From the NCBI RefSeq assembly GCF_000003855.2, contig NW_003101669.1, forward strand, positions 1,182,795 through 1,246,794: DNA of 64,000 bases. The letters run 5' to 3'. Source of the stretch: Blastomyces gilchristii SLH14081. Lineage: Eukaryota > Ascomycota > Eurotiomycetes > Onygenales > Ajellomycetaceae. Of the stretch, positions 17,327 through 27,441 are shown one piece after another. The translations under genes and the position numbers were made by a program. Under the pieces are notes generated by a model. The model did not search any database, was not told where the DNA came from, and saw only the letters and a list, made by a program, of their open reading frames with translations. The stretch's first letter is position 1; each line of letters opens with the position of its first letter.

Positions 17327-18020
17327 ATGGTCTCGTCCTCTTCGACGGGACCGGGCACCACCCGCATCGCTGATGCGCAGCTCTCCCTCCGGTACGGTAC
17401 ACTGGGCGGGGGAAACGACGAAGAATATCACCCGGGCGGCATCGACTATGACGGCCGACACATCGGGATGACGATTTGCGCAGTCCGGGGCCGGGTTCCC
17501 CGGCGCGCGGTTGTTAGGGTTGATGCGTGGTCGTTGCGGGCTGAGACGCATTTCGCTTATGGGGGCTGTGGGGAGGGGTTGCGCGGGAGAACAAGCTGTT
17601 GGCGCTGAATTGGGGGCCGCGTTGAGGCTGCGGTTTGGGGATTTGGATGGTTATGGTTATGGTTTATGGTTATGGTTATGGTTGGAGTGGTGGTAATGGT
17701 GGTGTGCCGGGTTTTGCTGCTTTCGCAAAGCCATCAGAGAAGATTCGCAGCCCCGAGTTTCTTCATTGATTATCGGGGTATCTATCCAGCGCTGATGATT
17801 TGTGCTGGTGTTTTGGGCCGCGTGGGCGGGTTGACCCTTGTTGAGATGAAGAGCATGGTGCTATTGGCGGAAGTGTCATTGTCAATGAAGGGTTCGTTGG
17901 GGGGGTGGGGTGATTACGCAGAACCCGTTTGATGTTGATGTTATGGACGGGGCGGTTGAGGGGGGGGGTACTTTATGCCGGATCTACCAATTGGGACGGT
18001 ATATGATATGTGTATTAAAT
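17327..18020 (+). pseudogene. Possible degraded gene of unknown family
   Basis: A start codon in good fungal context (CACAAAATGG) opens a frame of 93 codons beginning MVSSSSTGPGTTRIADAQLS and ending at 17608. Gene-like reading then seems to hop frames: an Ala/Leu-rich piece around 17580-17645, a GGTTAT repeat expansion, then a third piece (about 17760-17990) containing stretches such as NPFDVDVMDG and LPIGTVYDMC in different frames. The alternation suggests a gene broken by frameshifts and repeat expansion, but introns could explain part of it. I do not recognise the family. It could also be non-coding GC-rich sequence. The next gene downstream (MET16) is on the opposite strand. Confidence 0.3.
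17646..17684. repeat. (GGTTAT)n minisatellite
   Basis: Six imperfect copies of GGTTAT with one extra T in the middle. Not the telomere unit TTAGGG. It lies inside the possible pseudogene and may have helped disrupt it. Confidence 0.85.
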
Positions 18021-18585
18021 AGGCGTAGGCTAGTTTAGATGAGAACTAGTTATTAGGATGGGATGGGGATTACATATGTTAATACATTGAGCATATGAGT
18101 GCGAGTGGGTTGGCCTGATTATGCTATCATAATTAAAGCTGTGGAGGACGACGTCTATATCATATGGGAGTTGGTTATATCCTCATTCATCACCCGCCTA
18201 ACCCCGAGTGCTAATCCTGTTGTAATATGCGATTGACCTCAAGTCGCACGGGTAAAATTTCTCTTTCATGCGCGTCGAAGCCATATATCCAACTGATAAG
18301 CCCTCTCTTAAGTATAATATTCTATTTTGCTATGTATATACAAGCATATATCAAGGGGTATGTATGTATGCCTTTCATGAAAAGAGAAGCAGAGGAATAG
18401 TATCGAAAGCATTCCAAACAAAACGAAACAGACCCTCCCCGCCCTATTAGCGCCGTATTATCCTGTATCGTTATATGCAAAAGCCTAGACAAAGAAAGGT
18501 GAAAAAAAAAAAAAAATCGAAAAAAAATCGAAAAAAAAATCAAAAAGAAATCAAAATTGTAACAAGAGGGTTGGAAGCAGGGCTC
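18021..18585. other. Intergenic region, 3' side of PAPS reductase
   Basis: 565 bp with no recognised gene. An A-rich stretch with AAAAAATCG repeats (about 18497-18560) lies directly after the MET16 stop codon; on the MET16 strand it is T-rich and probably part of its 3' processing region. Confidence 0.5.
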
Positions 18586-19578
18586 TCAATTTCTCTCCAC
18601 CTTAAGCGCCTGGCTAATAGCCTCCCCCTGCCTCTTAAGTTCCTGATCGCGCAGGAACTGAGCATACTTCGAGAGGGGGTTGTGAATCCCACACTCAGTC
18701 TTCTGCTGGCCCTTCCACCGCCCGGATCTCTCATCCTCATTATCCTTCACGGGCTCCGTCGAGTGCCAGTCACCTACACTCTTATAGCCCCTATCCAACA
18801 GCTCATTGTAGGGCACGTTACTTGCCGTGATGTATTCTTTGACCTGTGCAAAGGACCAGTTCGCCAGCGGGTTGATCTTGATCAGACCAGCCTCATCGAC
18901 CTCGATGATATCCAGGTCACCCCGTTTGCCGCCCTGGCTGCGTCTGCGGCCGGTGAGCACGGCGTTGACTTGCAGCTCGTTGTAGGCTCGCCGGGCTGGC
19001 TCGACTTTGGCTAACCAATCGTAGAGCTGGTCGTTCGATTCCCAGAGTTTGGGGCCGTATTTTTGTGAGAATTCCTCGGCAGTGGAGGCACCGTGTGGCT
19101 TGTAGATGTGGATGTTTGTTGAAGGGTAGTGTTTGCGGACACGGTCTACAAGGGCCAGTGTCTCTTTGAAGTGATGAAGCGTATCAAGGAAGATGAGATC
19201 GACCGTTTGAGAGAGAGGGATGTTGAGTTTGGAAATCATGTCGACTGTGGCAAGCCCTGTTAGGCCGAATGCAGTCGTTTGATAGAGGCCTGGTAACGTT
19301 GTGATACACCAGCGGAGGATATCTGGGGATGTTGTTAGTTTTGATCAATTGAGAGAGTGTATATATATGGAAGGAAGGTATATAAAGTTGACTAGTTTTA
19401 GCTTCGTATGAATGAACATACCCTGGGGTTCTAGGAATTGAAGCTGTTTATTAAGGAATTTCAAGTGTGGTTTGGTGAAGACGAGTTCTGGTAGGCTGGC
19501 TTCACTGGTGCTGGCACTGACATATCCAGACTCGGCTTCTGTATCAGAAGGGTAGCTGGAAGTGATTTTGGACGGCAT
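18586..19578 (-). CDS. MET16: Phosphoadenylyl-sulfate (PAPS) reductase
   Basis: Reduces PAPS to sulfite with thioredoxin, the third step of sulfate assimilation. Two exons, 19578-19422 and 19322-18586, join in frame to 297 residues, the usual length. After a Ser-rich leader the substrate-binding element reads TTAFGLTGLATVDM (about 71-84). LIFLDTLHHFKET follows, then the Arg-rich TGRRRSQGG segment and the C-terminal KTECGIHNP with the catalytic cysteine of the ECGIH motif. All hallmark residues are present and there are no breaks. The start is placed at MPSKITSS (19578); an in-frame ATG at 19638 is also possible. A TATA-like ATATATATTTAAATA element lies about 100 bp upstream. MET3 lies about 13 kb away on the plus strand. 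Two CACGTG boxes lie about 1.2 kb upstream. Confidence 0.96.
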
Positions 19579-19845
19579 TTTGACAGGGTAAGAAGGACGG
19601 CTTTGATTTTCTTGTACAGCTAAGGAATTGAAGCACATCTCAACAACCAACCCAGGCGGCGAAGAATTGATAGTATATATATTTAAATACTCGAATGAAT
19701 GGGGTAGGTAGCAAGGTTGTATGTGAGCATGCAAGGAGGAGGGAGACAAAAGGTGGATGGATTGCTGACAAAAAAGGGATATGTGCGATGGGTAGGAACC
19801 CAGGCTAGAATGGCGTCTTAGAAATCAAAAACAAAGACGGCTCAA

Positions 19846-19962
19846 GATGAGCAATAATAATGATAATAATAATAGTAATAATAATAGTAATAATAATAAA
19901 AGAGAGAGAAAGAGAGAGAAAGAGAGAAAGTTGGAGAGAAAGAAAGAGAGGAGAAAAAAGCG
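19846..19962. repeat. (TAA)n / (GAGAAA)n compound microsatellite
   Basis: AATAATAATAGTAATAAT-type triplets pass directly into GAGAGAGAAAGAGAG-type purine repeats. On the MET16 strand this is a CT-rich tract, as often seen in fungal promoters, 270-380 bp before the start codon. Confidence 0.85.
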
Positions 19963-20098
19963 AACCCCAGGCCCGGGCCCTTTTACTCCTGATAGATAGG
20001 GAAAATCGGAGGACTGACTGAGAACAACCAGCAAGATGCATTCCTGCCTGCCCCCTTTTCCTAACCTTTTCCTAACCTTTTCCTTTCCTTTGCAGTCA

Positions 20099-20150
20099 AG
20101 CACAGCACAGCACAGCACAGCACAGGACAGCACAGGACAGGACAGGATAG
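20099..20150. repeat. (CACAG)n / (GACAG)n tandem repeat
   Basis: About ten pentamer copies, CACAG first and then mixed with GACAG, ending in GATAGATAGACAG. Confidence 0.9.
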
Positions 20151-20337
20151 ATAGACAGCCCCCAAATCGCATCATCGCATCCAGGGCATCCAGTACATCC
20201 CGTACTGTACCGTACAGGCTGCGGACAAGACCCCACAACCAGGCTCTATTAATATTCGCTATTCTGGCGCAATCCGGGCGACGAATCTCACCACTGTCAC
20301 CAGTGAGTGGGCTGCCAGTCTAGTCTGCCACCACGCG

Positions 20338-20359
20338 AGAAGAAGAAGAAGAAGAAGAA
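20338..20359. repeat. (AGA)n microsatellite
   Basis: Seven or so perfect AGA triplets. Confidence 0.85.
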
Positions 20360-20369
20360 TTTAATACTC

Positions 20370-20430
20370 CGCAGTAACGCAGTATCGCAGTAACGCAGTA
20401 TCGCAGTATCGCAGTATCACAGTAACGCAG
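20370..20430. repeat. 8-bp tandem repeat CGCAGTAW
   Basis: Seven and a half copies of CGCAGTAA/CGCAGTAT in tandem; one copy reads CACAGTAA. Confidence 0.9.
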
Positions 20431-20785
20431 GGGGGAATTTGCTCATGGTTGATGCAAATCACGCAATCTGCGCCTTGCAATTTCGCCAAGCATGGTTGGT
20501 TTGTCAGTTGCAAAAAACTCAAATTAATTTAATAATAATAAGAAGTTCCAAAGTTCTCAAGGCCCAAACATCAAATGGAATATAAACTATTTCTATTCCA
20601 TATATTCATCAGTTCTGGGAAGAAGATGAATGAGAAGTCAAGAAACCTTACACGCGCAGAATGTTTCATGATAATTCCAGATATAAAGGGAAGATGAGTT
20701 GAAGACAGAACAGAACGAGTAAGTAGTAGAAAGGCAAAGGCAGAGGTAGGTTAGGGCAGAACACTTCCCAGTTCGGAAATACTAA

Positions 20786-20842
20786 TCACGTGACATATGA
20801 CTCAGCTTGCACAACTTAATGCTTGGCATTTACAGGCACGTG
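20786..20842. promoter_or_regulatory. Two CACGTG E-boxes upstream of PAPS reductase
   Basis: TCACGTGA at 20786-20793 and GCACGTGA at 20836-20843. In Saccharomyces, CBF1 binds TCACGTG at sulfur-assimilation promoters including MET16. Here the boxes lie about 1.2 kb from the start, so function is only a possibility. Confidence 0.25.
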
Positions 20843-20863
20843 ATCACCGTGGCAACCTTGGAA

Positions 20864-20868
20864 CAACC
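20864..20868. repeat. Target-site duplication of TRIM, left copy (CAACC)
   Basis: CAACC directly precedes the TG end of the first 82-bp repeat. The same CAACC follows the end of the split second repeat at 44519-44523. Confidence 0.85.
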
Positions 20869-20950
20869 TGTTGGGGGTCCCGCGGTTGGTCGGCCCTTCT
20901 ACCAGCAGTGCGCTGGTGGTGATCGAGCTCTTTTGCCCCAGTAGCCTACA
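20869..20950 (+). repeat. TRIM 5' LTR (82 bp)
   Basis: Begins TGTTGGGGGTCCCGCGG and ends CCTACA. About 55 of its bases are repeated at 21204-21262 with only a few transitions. Confidence 0.85.
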
Positions 20951-20970
20951 GGTTATGAGACCGTTGAGCG
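20951..20970 (+). promoter_or_regulatory. Primer-binding site of TRIM, half-tRNA-Met type
   Basis: GGTTATGAGACCGTTGAGCG directly abuts the LTR. Its complement contains CTCATAA, the loop of a Met tRNA with anticodon CAU. Copia-like elements use the internal end of a cleaved initiator-Met tRNA in this way. The exact tRNA must be checked against the genome. Confidence 0.6.
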
Positions 20971-21203
20971 TGAGCCCCGCTGTGGTCAACATGCATGGGT
21001 TCAATCCCAGAATGAACTTAAAAATTCCTAACAAATACCCTGAACATTTTAACAGTGCCAAGAGACATCTCAGAAGCCCTAGAAGTCCCGTGAGCCCTAG
21101 GACTGACTGAGTCCATTATTAAAAAGAAGTCATTGTGAGAAGGCCACTGAAGAGAGCTACTGAGAGAAAGTACTGACTCTGTGATAGCTGGTCCGAGAGG
21201 GAG

Positions 21204-21262
21204 TGTTGAGAGTCCCGCGGTTGATCGGCCCTTCTACCAGCAGTGCGCTGGTGGTGATCGAG
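21204..21262 (+). repeat. TRIM 3' LTR, left fragment
   Basis: First 59 bp of the second terminal repeat. It ends in TCGAG, the target duplicated by the A3 insertion. The last 23 bp are at 44496-44518. Confidence 0.85.
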
Positions 21263-21805
21263 TGTAACATGACGGAACCGAAGCGGTGGCTAGTCAGCGG
21301 TGTCATGTAGAGATAGTTATTTGAGAAGTCATATAAGTGAGCTTGACTATCTTGCTTGAATAGTGAGCTCATAGACTACAGAGTTATTGTAAGAATATCA
21401 CAGATATGATACTTAGTATACTAAGAATATTGTATAAGACATGCAGTAACTCTTATATATATTTCAGTAGAAGAAAAACAAATCACTGACTTCTTTTATA
21501 AGAAGTCAGCATCTAGCTATTCTATATAGATAATGAGTGAATATCTTCTCTCATTTCATAAGTAAGAATAGCTAGAGTAATACCTCAGCAGTGTCTTACT
21601 ATCAAGGAAAAGTAATCTGCTAATCTTATATAGAAGTAGAGTTCTTATATTCATTAATTAAATCTTTCTATAATATATCTGAATAATATTATAGAGTGAT
21701 TGAAAACTAGTTCAGATAGTCTGTGAGATAAATGAAATTATCTGTATAAAAGTAATAAGCTGTGTAAAACTGTAACAGAGTCTTAATATAACTGAGAGTA
21801 TAATA
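21263..21805 (-). repeat. A3 3' LTR (543 bp)
   Basis: Begins TGTAACATGACGG in plus orientation. The first 40 or so bases beside unmutated TRIM DNA keep CpG sites; the rest is heavily mutated and ends GAGAGTATAATA, where the family ancestor has GAGCGTGACA-type sequence. Confidence 0.88.
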
Positions 21806-22249
21806 ATACTCTTCTCTTTAAAAGTATAGTCTCTATATTCTTAAGATTACTGAATTAGAAATTATCTTTATTATATAGTAATAGTTATTAACTGATTATA
21901 CTATATATAATATAAAGAAATAAATAAGTTTTTCTACTGACTATGTAGATCTTTCTTTACTCATCTTCATTCAAATTAAATATATGATAAGTGAGTTTCT
22001 TATATATTAATTTAAGATGAAGAAAATGTAGTTAATAAGTAACTTATAGATCTCTTATTATATTCTGTTCTATATATAAAATTCTCTATAAAAGTGATGT
22101 ATTTTAGAGATAAAGTTAACAGTAGTAGTAGGATTTTTTAAAAAGATCTCTCTCTCTGTGAAATATTTTTCTTCTTCTCTCTTCTCAATTGTAACAGTGA
22201 GTGTATAAGAGTATTATTCTTGAAGAATAATAAAGAGCTTATTCTGATA

Positions 22250-22650
22250 TTTTCTAGTAAATAAATATCTTTATGATGCAGCTGCAGTCTCTATAACTGT
22301 TAAAAAAGTCAGATTAAAGACAGAGATAGTGATGTTAATAAGCTGTGAGAGTACTACTCTTATTATTATATCTTCTTCTTCTTCTACATCTCTTACAGCT
22401 GTGATAGAAGTTACTGTATCTTACAGTGAGATGTTATCTCTTCTACTGACTGATGTATCTGTATTCAATCTGTTCTCTGTTTCTCTTATCACTGTTATAA
22501 CACTGTCTCTTCTCTCAGTCAATACAGTGATATATAACCCTGTGTGATCATTCAGAGAGAAACTCAGAGAGAGCTTGATTTCAGAGATAGTAACTTTAAG
22601 AAGCTTAATTCATAGTTTCTCTTTCACAGTATATCTGAGCTCTGTTTAAG
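22250..22650 (-). pseudogene. A3 extra 3' frame (third ORF) remnant
   Basis: Minus-strand sequence homologous to the better preserved frame at 58261-58739 of A2 and to 61180-61590 of A1. It lies between the chromodomain end of pol and the 3' LTR. Function unknown. The hydrophobic frame on the opposite strand is a shadow. Confidence 0.5.
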
Positions 22651-23599
22651 CTACTACTGAGTTAAGTCTGCAGAGTTCTACAGTTTCTTTATCTTCTCTC
22701 TGTAAGAAGGCTTCAGTGCAGTCTCTGACTAATACTACTACTTATCTATACTATATCAAGCAGCTGAAGAAAGAAGGAATTTTATATATCTATTTCTTCT
22801 CTTACTTCTATTATTTCTGTTATACTTATAATAATAACTTCTATCTCTCTGTAAGTATTATCTTATAGAAAGATATTATATCAGCTCTGATAAAAAGTCT
22901 AGATACTTAAGCAGTACAGAGTAAGAGTCTCAGAGCTTTAAATATTAATAAATTTTATCAAGACTGAAGAGATCTCTCTTACTTATTTATAAAAAGAGAT
23001 GAAAGTATAAGTCTCTGAGATAAAAAAATATCTCAGAATAACTGATCTTAAGAAGAAGTCAGTCAGTACTACTGTTGAAAGTGTTATAAAAATTAATTAC
23101 TAATTAAAGAGAATCTCACTTCAATTGAAGCAGATAACTGAGATACTTTATAAATTAATAAATTAATATTTCAAGTATTTCTTATACTCTTCTACAGTAT
23201 ACTTCTCTACAGCACTGCAGTACTAACTTCTCAGTAGATAAAGATATTAGTATCAGAGACTTCAACAGTGAAGAATGAGTTTAATAAGAATATAATTATT
23301 AATAAGTAGACTCTGAGATTCTCTCTTTTTACTTTTTCAACAGGCTGCAGTCTTATTAGATTAGTAGTGATCTATAAGTTAATTAATATTAATCTTTTTA
23401 TTAATTTTAAATATCTCTTTCTTTTCTTATTAATCACTTCAGAAATTTTACACTTATATAGTCTTATTAAACTTCTAAAAAACTCTTTAAGAGAAAATAG
23501 AAGAAGAGTGTTACAGAGTCTATAAAACACTGACTTATTACTATAAGATTATCTCTAAAAAATTCTTTAAGAAAAATAAAAAGTCTTTAAACAGTATTT

Positions 23600-24461
23600 C
23601 TTATCTAATATCTCTGATATATAACAGAGTAATCTCTACTAGTTATCTTATAGCTTACAATCTCTTTCTTAGTATTTTTCAAATGCTTAAGCAGTTTTTA
23701 TGAATTCTCTGATAATAAATATTCTTCTTATTTAACAAGATATTGAAGCTTACTGTAATATATTCACTTATTTAATATTTTCTTCATAAGATATTCAGTA
23801 TCACTCTTGATCTCAATGTTATTCAGCTGAGATGACTTCATCTCAGAATATTACTTATAGAGCTTTAAATAGAAAATATGAAAAATAGAATGAATTGATT
23901 TTAATTCTATGAATAATTTCAACTTATATATCTGCTTACTTATCACTCTTATTACTGAGAAAGATTCTAGCTATCACTTACTGAGTTTCTTACATAGTCT
24001 TATTATCTTGATATTCTTTGCTGAAAGTAGTACTTGATTCTCTATCAAGAACTTCATTAAAAGATGTTTTTAATTATAGTATTTTATCTACTACTTCTGA
24101 GTATAGTGAATACTTTTCACTGTCTTCTCATGAATTTTATTCAAAAGTTTTAATCTTACTTTTACTTCTAGTACTGAGAGATACTCTGTTCTCTGTATCT
24201 GTTCAATATTCTGACTATTTATTTCTCTCTTTGAAATGTCATCTGCAACATCACTGAGTAATGAAGAATTATATTTATAATAAGTATAGAAAAAAGATAT
24301 CTTTAAGATTACATTCTTTATATTATTATATACAAATTCAGTGATTAGAAGATGTTTGAGTTAATCATTCTAATAATATGAACAGAACACTTAAAGATAC
24401 TATTCTAGTATCTGATTCTGATATTCAGTCTGATCATCAGTCTGTGAATGAAATACAGTAC
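23600..24461 (-). pseudogene. A3 pol, 3' part (end of integrase and chromodomain)
   Basis: Homologous to the end of A2 pol. The region around 23690-23840 corresponds to the chromodomain (EKILNK...YLVKWEGY-type sequence, here mutated). It stops at the B1 insertion and resumes at 38971. Confidence 0.7.
24457..24461. repeat. Target-site duplication of B1, left copy (AGTAC)
   Basis: AGTAC here and at 38966-38970. The intact A1 integrase reads ...GCAGTACTGAGAAG... on the corresponding strand, so the empty site is known. Confidence 0.92.
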
Positions 24462-24719
24462 TGTAAGAAATCCCGCTTCTCGCGGATTCTTTACCTCTAT
24501 TTCTATCTCTCGCGTAATTAATAGAGCTAGCAGCCCTTGACTACACACAACTATATAGACTGAAGTTCATGAATACTATTCATAACTCAGCTTGAATACT
24601 ATTATACATTTAATCTCTATATTTTATCTTTCTATTATGAATACTTCTAGTAGTTAACAGTATATATTATGTCAAGCTGTAAACACTCAAATAATCATCT
24701 GCAAGCACTTATTCTTACA
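24462..24719 (+). repeat. B1 5' LTR (258 bp)
   Basis: TGTAAGAAATCCCGCTTCTC ... TTATTCTTACA, with 6-bp inverted ends TGTAAG/CTTACA. The best preserved end keeps several CpG. Confidence 0.93.
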
Positions 24720-26980
24720 TTTCAAGCTCAGTCAGTCAGTAACTGCTTATTATAACTGAAAGAACTAGAAACTTGTATGCTTTAATCCCTGCAAACTCTA
24801 CTGCAGACACTCAGAAGCAGTTATCTGAATTATAAATAATCTCTATAAAAGAAGTCTCAGAGAACTTATTAATCACTCATAGAATATCATTCTCTACATC
24901 TATAACAGAGAAATTCTTTGAACTCATGAATAAATTAATCTCAGTGAAGAACATTCTTGAGTATCTTCTACAGAATCAAGCTATTTTTCTATAAGAAATA
25001 CTTACTGTCTATAAACACTTTTAAACTGAGTCTCTAGACATGATATTCAGAGACATCTATGAACTGAAAAGAAACTTTCTTAAGTTATAATCACTTAAGA
25101 TTACTTATTGAATCACAATCTATAAAAGCTTTTGCAAGTTTGTATTTGAAATTGACTTACAAGTCTGACTATGTGATATGAAAGATGAAGAAGCTGTTAT
25201 CTATATAATAACAGATCTCTATTACACTGAAGTCAAGAACTGACTGAATTATTTAGAGAATAATTATGAGAGATCTCACTGATCTGTTCTCAAGATCTAT
25301 TTAGAGAGTAAGTTGAGAGACTCTGTAAACTGAACAGAGAATATCTAAGCTGCAATTATTAATATTAGAAAAAGAGATGAGAAATCTGATAAAGACTATT
25401 TACAGCACTTCATGAAATTATAATATGAATTGAGATCTGTGAAAATAGAGCTCTGAAATAAGACCTGAATAATGATATTTGTAAAGAGACTGAATAAAGA
25501 TATGTAGAACAAGCTCATTGAGTAAGACTCTAAGTTCTTAACTCTGAAGAAACTGATAACTCTTATTCATTACTTACAGATTACTGTAAGAGTCACAGAT
25601 CTGTGAAGAGCAGATCATTAATCAGTCTCACAAGAATTAGAACAACAGAGAACAGATTTATCAGAAAAAGATAATAAGACACAGAGAGATTCATATCTGA
25701 CTACTGAGTAGAAAGAAAGAGTTTCATAAGCTCTTATAAATAGAGTATATAATAGAGAGATTAAGAAAAAGAAACTCTGCTTTATCTGTTCTAAACTAGA
25801 ACATCTTCATATAAACTATCTAGACAAATCAAAATAGAAATTTGAGAAGTTATAGACAGAGTCAGTAACAGCCTTCTTAAGAGTCTTAAAGCTGACATCT
25901 GAATCTGTTGCTTCTCTGATAAAAATGCTTACTTATGAGAAGAGACTGTATCACAGTGCTACTATCTCATAAGTATGAGAAGTATTGATGAACTCAGAAT
26001 CTCAGATCACTGTAATGTCTCTAAAGCTTGCAGAGTGAATGAGCTGAAAGATGAAGACTGAGAATCTGCTCTTATAATAAGCAGAGTGTGAGAACTCAGA
26101 CCTGAGAGCTGAGAGACTTATAAGAGTTATCTTTGAATTACAAGATCTCTCTGAAACCTGGAGAAGATTTGTGAAAACTGTGATTATTATGAATATCATA
26201 GATAACATGTACTTGAAACTTGTATAACTTTAAAGACATAATTCACACATAGCTGTTCATGAATCAGGTTTATACTTTTAATCAGTGTTGACAGACTCAC
26301 TTACAGAGATAGAATCAGTTAATACTGCAGAGTTAATTAGAGAAGATAAGCTTATCTATATAATAACTTTATAAGTGTCTGAGAACCTTGTGATCATGAA
26401 AACCAAGCTTCAGATATCAGAGAAATACTGAGATCTTACAGAGATATTCAGTTCAGTAAAGACAGCTGAGCTTTCTTCTCATTATAAGAAGAATCTGATA
26501 ATAGATTTAATAGAAGAGTAGAAACCCTTCTGAAGATCAATCTATAAGCTCTTTCATTATAAGACAGAGGTCTTGCAGATCTATATAAAGAAGAATCTGA
26601 AGAATGATTTTATCTGATCTTCACAGGCCTCTGCAGAAGCCTCTGTGATGTTTATAAAGAAGAAGAATAAAGATCTCAGATTATGTATAAACTATCACAA
26701 TCTGAACTTCAAGATAATAAAGAGCTACTACTCTCTATCTCTGATTAAGAATGTGATTAACTGTCTCACAGAAGCTGTTATATTCATATAACTGAATATA
26801 ATCAATGTATATACACAGCTGTGAATACAGTCTGAGAATGAATGAAAGACTGTCTTTAGAACTGCACTGAAATTATTTAAATATTTAGTAATATCTTTTA
26901 GTCTGACTAATACTTCTACAGTATTTCAGTCTTTTATTAATAAAACACTTCATATATATCTGAATGTCTTTATAATAATA
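24720..26980 (+). pseudogene. B1 gag and protease region
   Basis: Starts just after the LTR with a self-complementary primer site (see findings). The gag zinc knuckle reads C-F-I-C...H-L-H...N-Y from 25778, that is CX2CX4HX4C with the last Cys changed to Tyr. Frames are broken by TAA, TAG and TGA in place of Gln, Arg and Trp codons. Confidence 0.75.
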
Positions 26981-27183
26981 TATCTGAATGATGTGATAGT
27001 GTACTCTGTAAAGAAGAAAGAACACACTGAGCATGTGTAAAGTGTGTTGAAGGTCTTAGATGAGACAGAACTGTATATTAAGCTTATAAAGTATAACTTC
27101 AGTGCTCACTGAATTAATTTCCTAGAATATATAATTACTGCAGATGATATTCAGATGAAATCTTCATAGATTGAAACTATTCT
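26480..27183 (+). pseudogene. B1 pol, reverse transcriptase part, cut by B2
   Basis: Recognisable reverse transcriptase: a SSQASAEASVMFIKKKNKDL stretch (canonical SPxxxPVLFVKKKDG region), LFKYLV, then YLND at 26981-26992 where the active site YLDD is expected. The frame stops at the B2 insertion (27183) and resumes at 34439. Confidence 0.85.
27179..27183. repeat. Target-site duplication of B2, left copy (ATTCT)
   Basis: ATTCT here and at 34434-34438, immediately outside the two B2 LTRs. Confidence 0.92.
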
Positions 27184-27441
27184 TGTAAGAAATCCCGCTC
27201 CTCGCGGATTCTTTACCTCTATTCCTATCTCTCATGTAATCAATAGGGCTAGCGGCCCTTGGCTACACACAACTATATAGACTGGAGTTCATGAATACTA
27301 TTCATAACTCAGCTTAAATACTATTATATATTTAATCTCTATATTTTATCTTTCTACTGTAAATACTTCTAGTAGTTAATAGTATATATCACATCAAGCT
27401 GCAAACATCTGAATAATCATCTGTGAGTACTTATTCTTACA
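27184..27441 (+). repeat. B2 5' LTR (258 bp)
   Basis: TGTAAGAAATCCCGCTCCTC ... TTATTCTTACA. Confidence 0.93.

Larger units (their letters stand above)
19579..20863. other. Upstream region of PAPS reductase, rich in simple repeats
   Basis: 1.3 kb that holds no recognised gene. It contains four tandem repeats (listed) and ends at the target-site duplication of the TRIM element. It is the last stretch of normal composition before the AT-rich block. Confidence 0.55.

Noticed and set aside
17646..17684. Interstitial telomere repeat
   Set aside because: The unit is GGTTAT, not TTAGGG.
22329..22547. Hydrophobic plus-strand frame, also at 61323-61577 and 58475-58756 on the minus strand
   Set aside because: It is the antisense shadow of the family-A extra frame; the sense frame is hydrophilic and better conserved.
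26002..26208. Minus-strand frame also at 28724-28930
   Set aside because: Antisense to the gag/protease region of B1 and B2.
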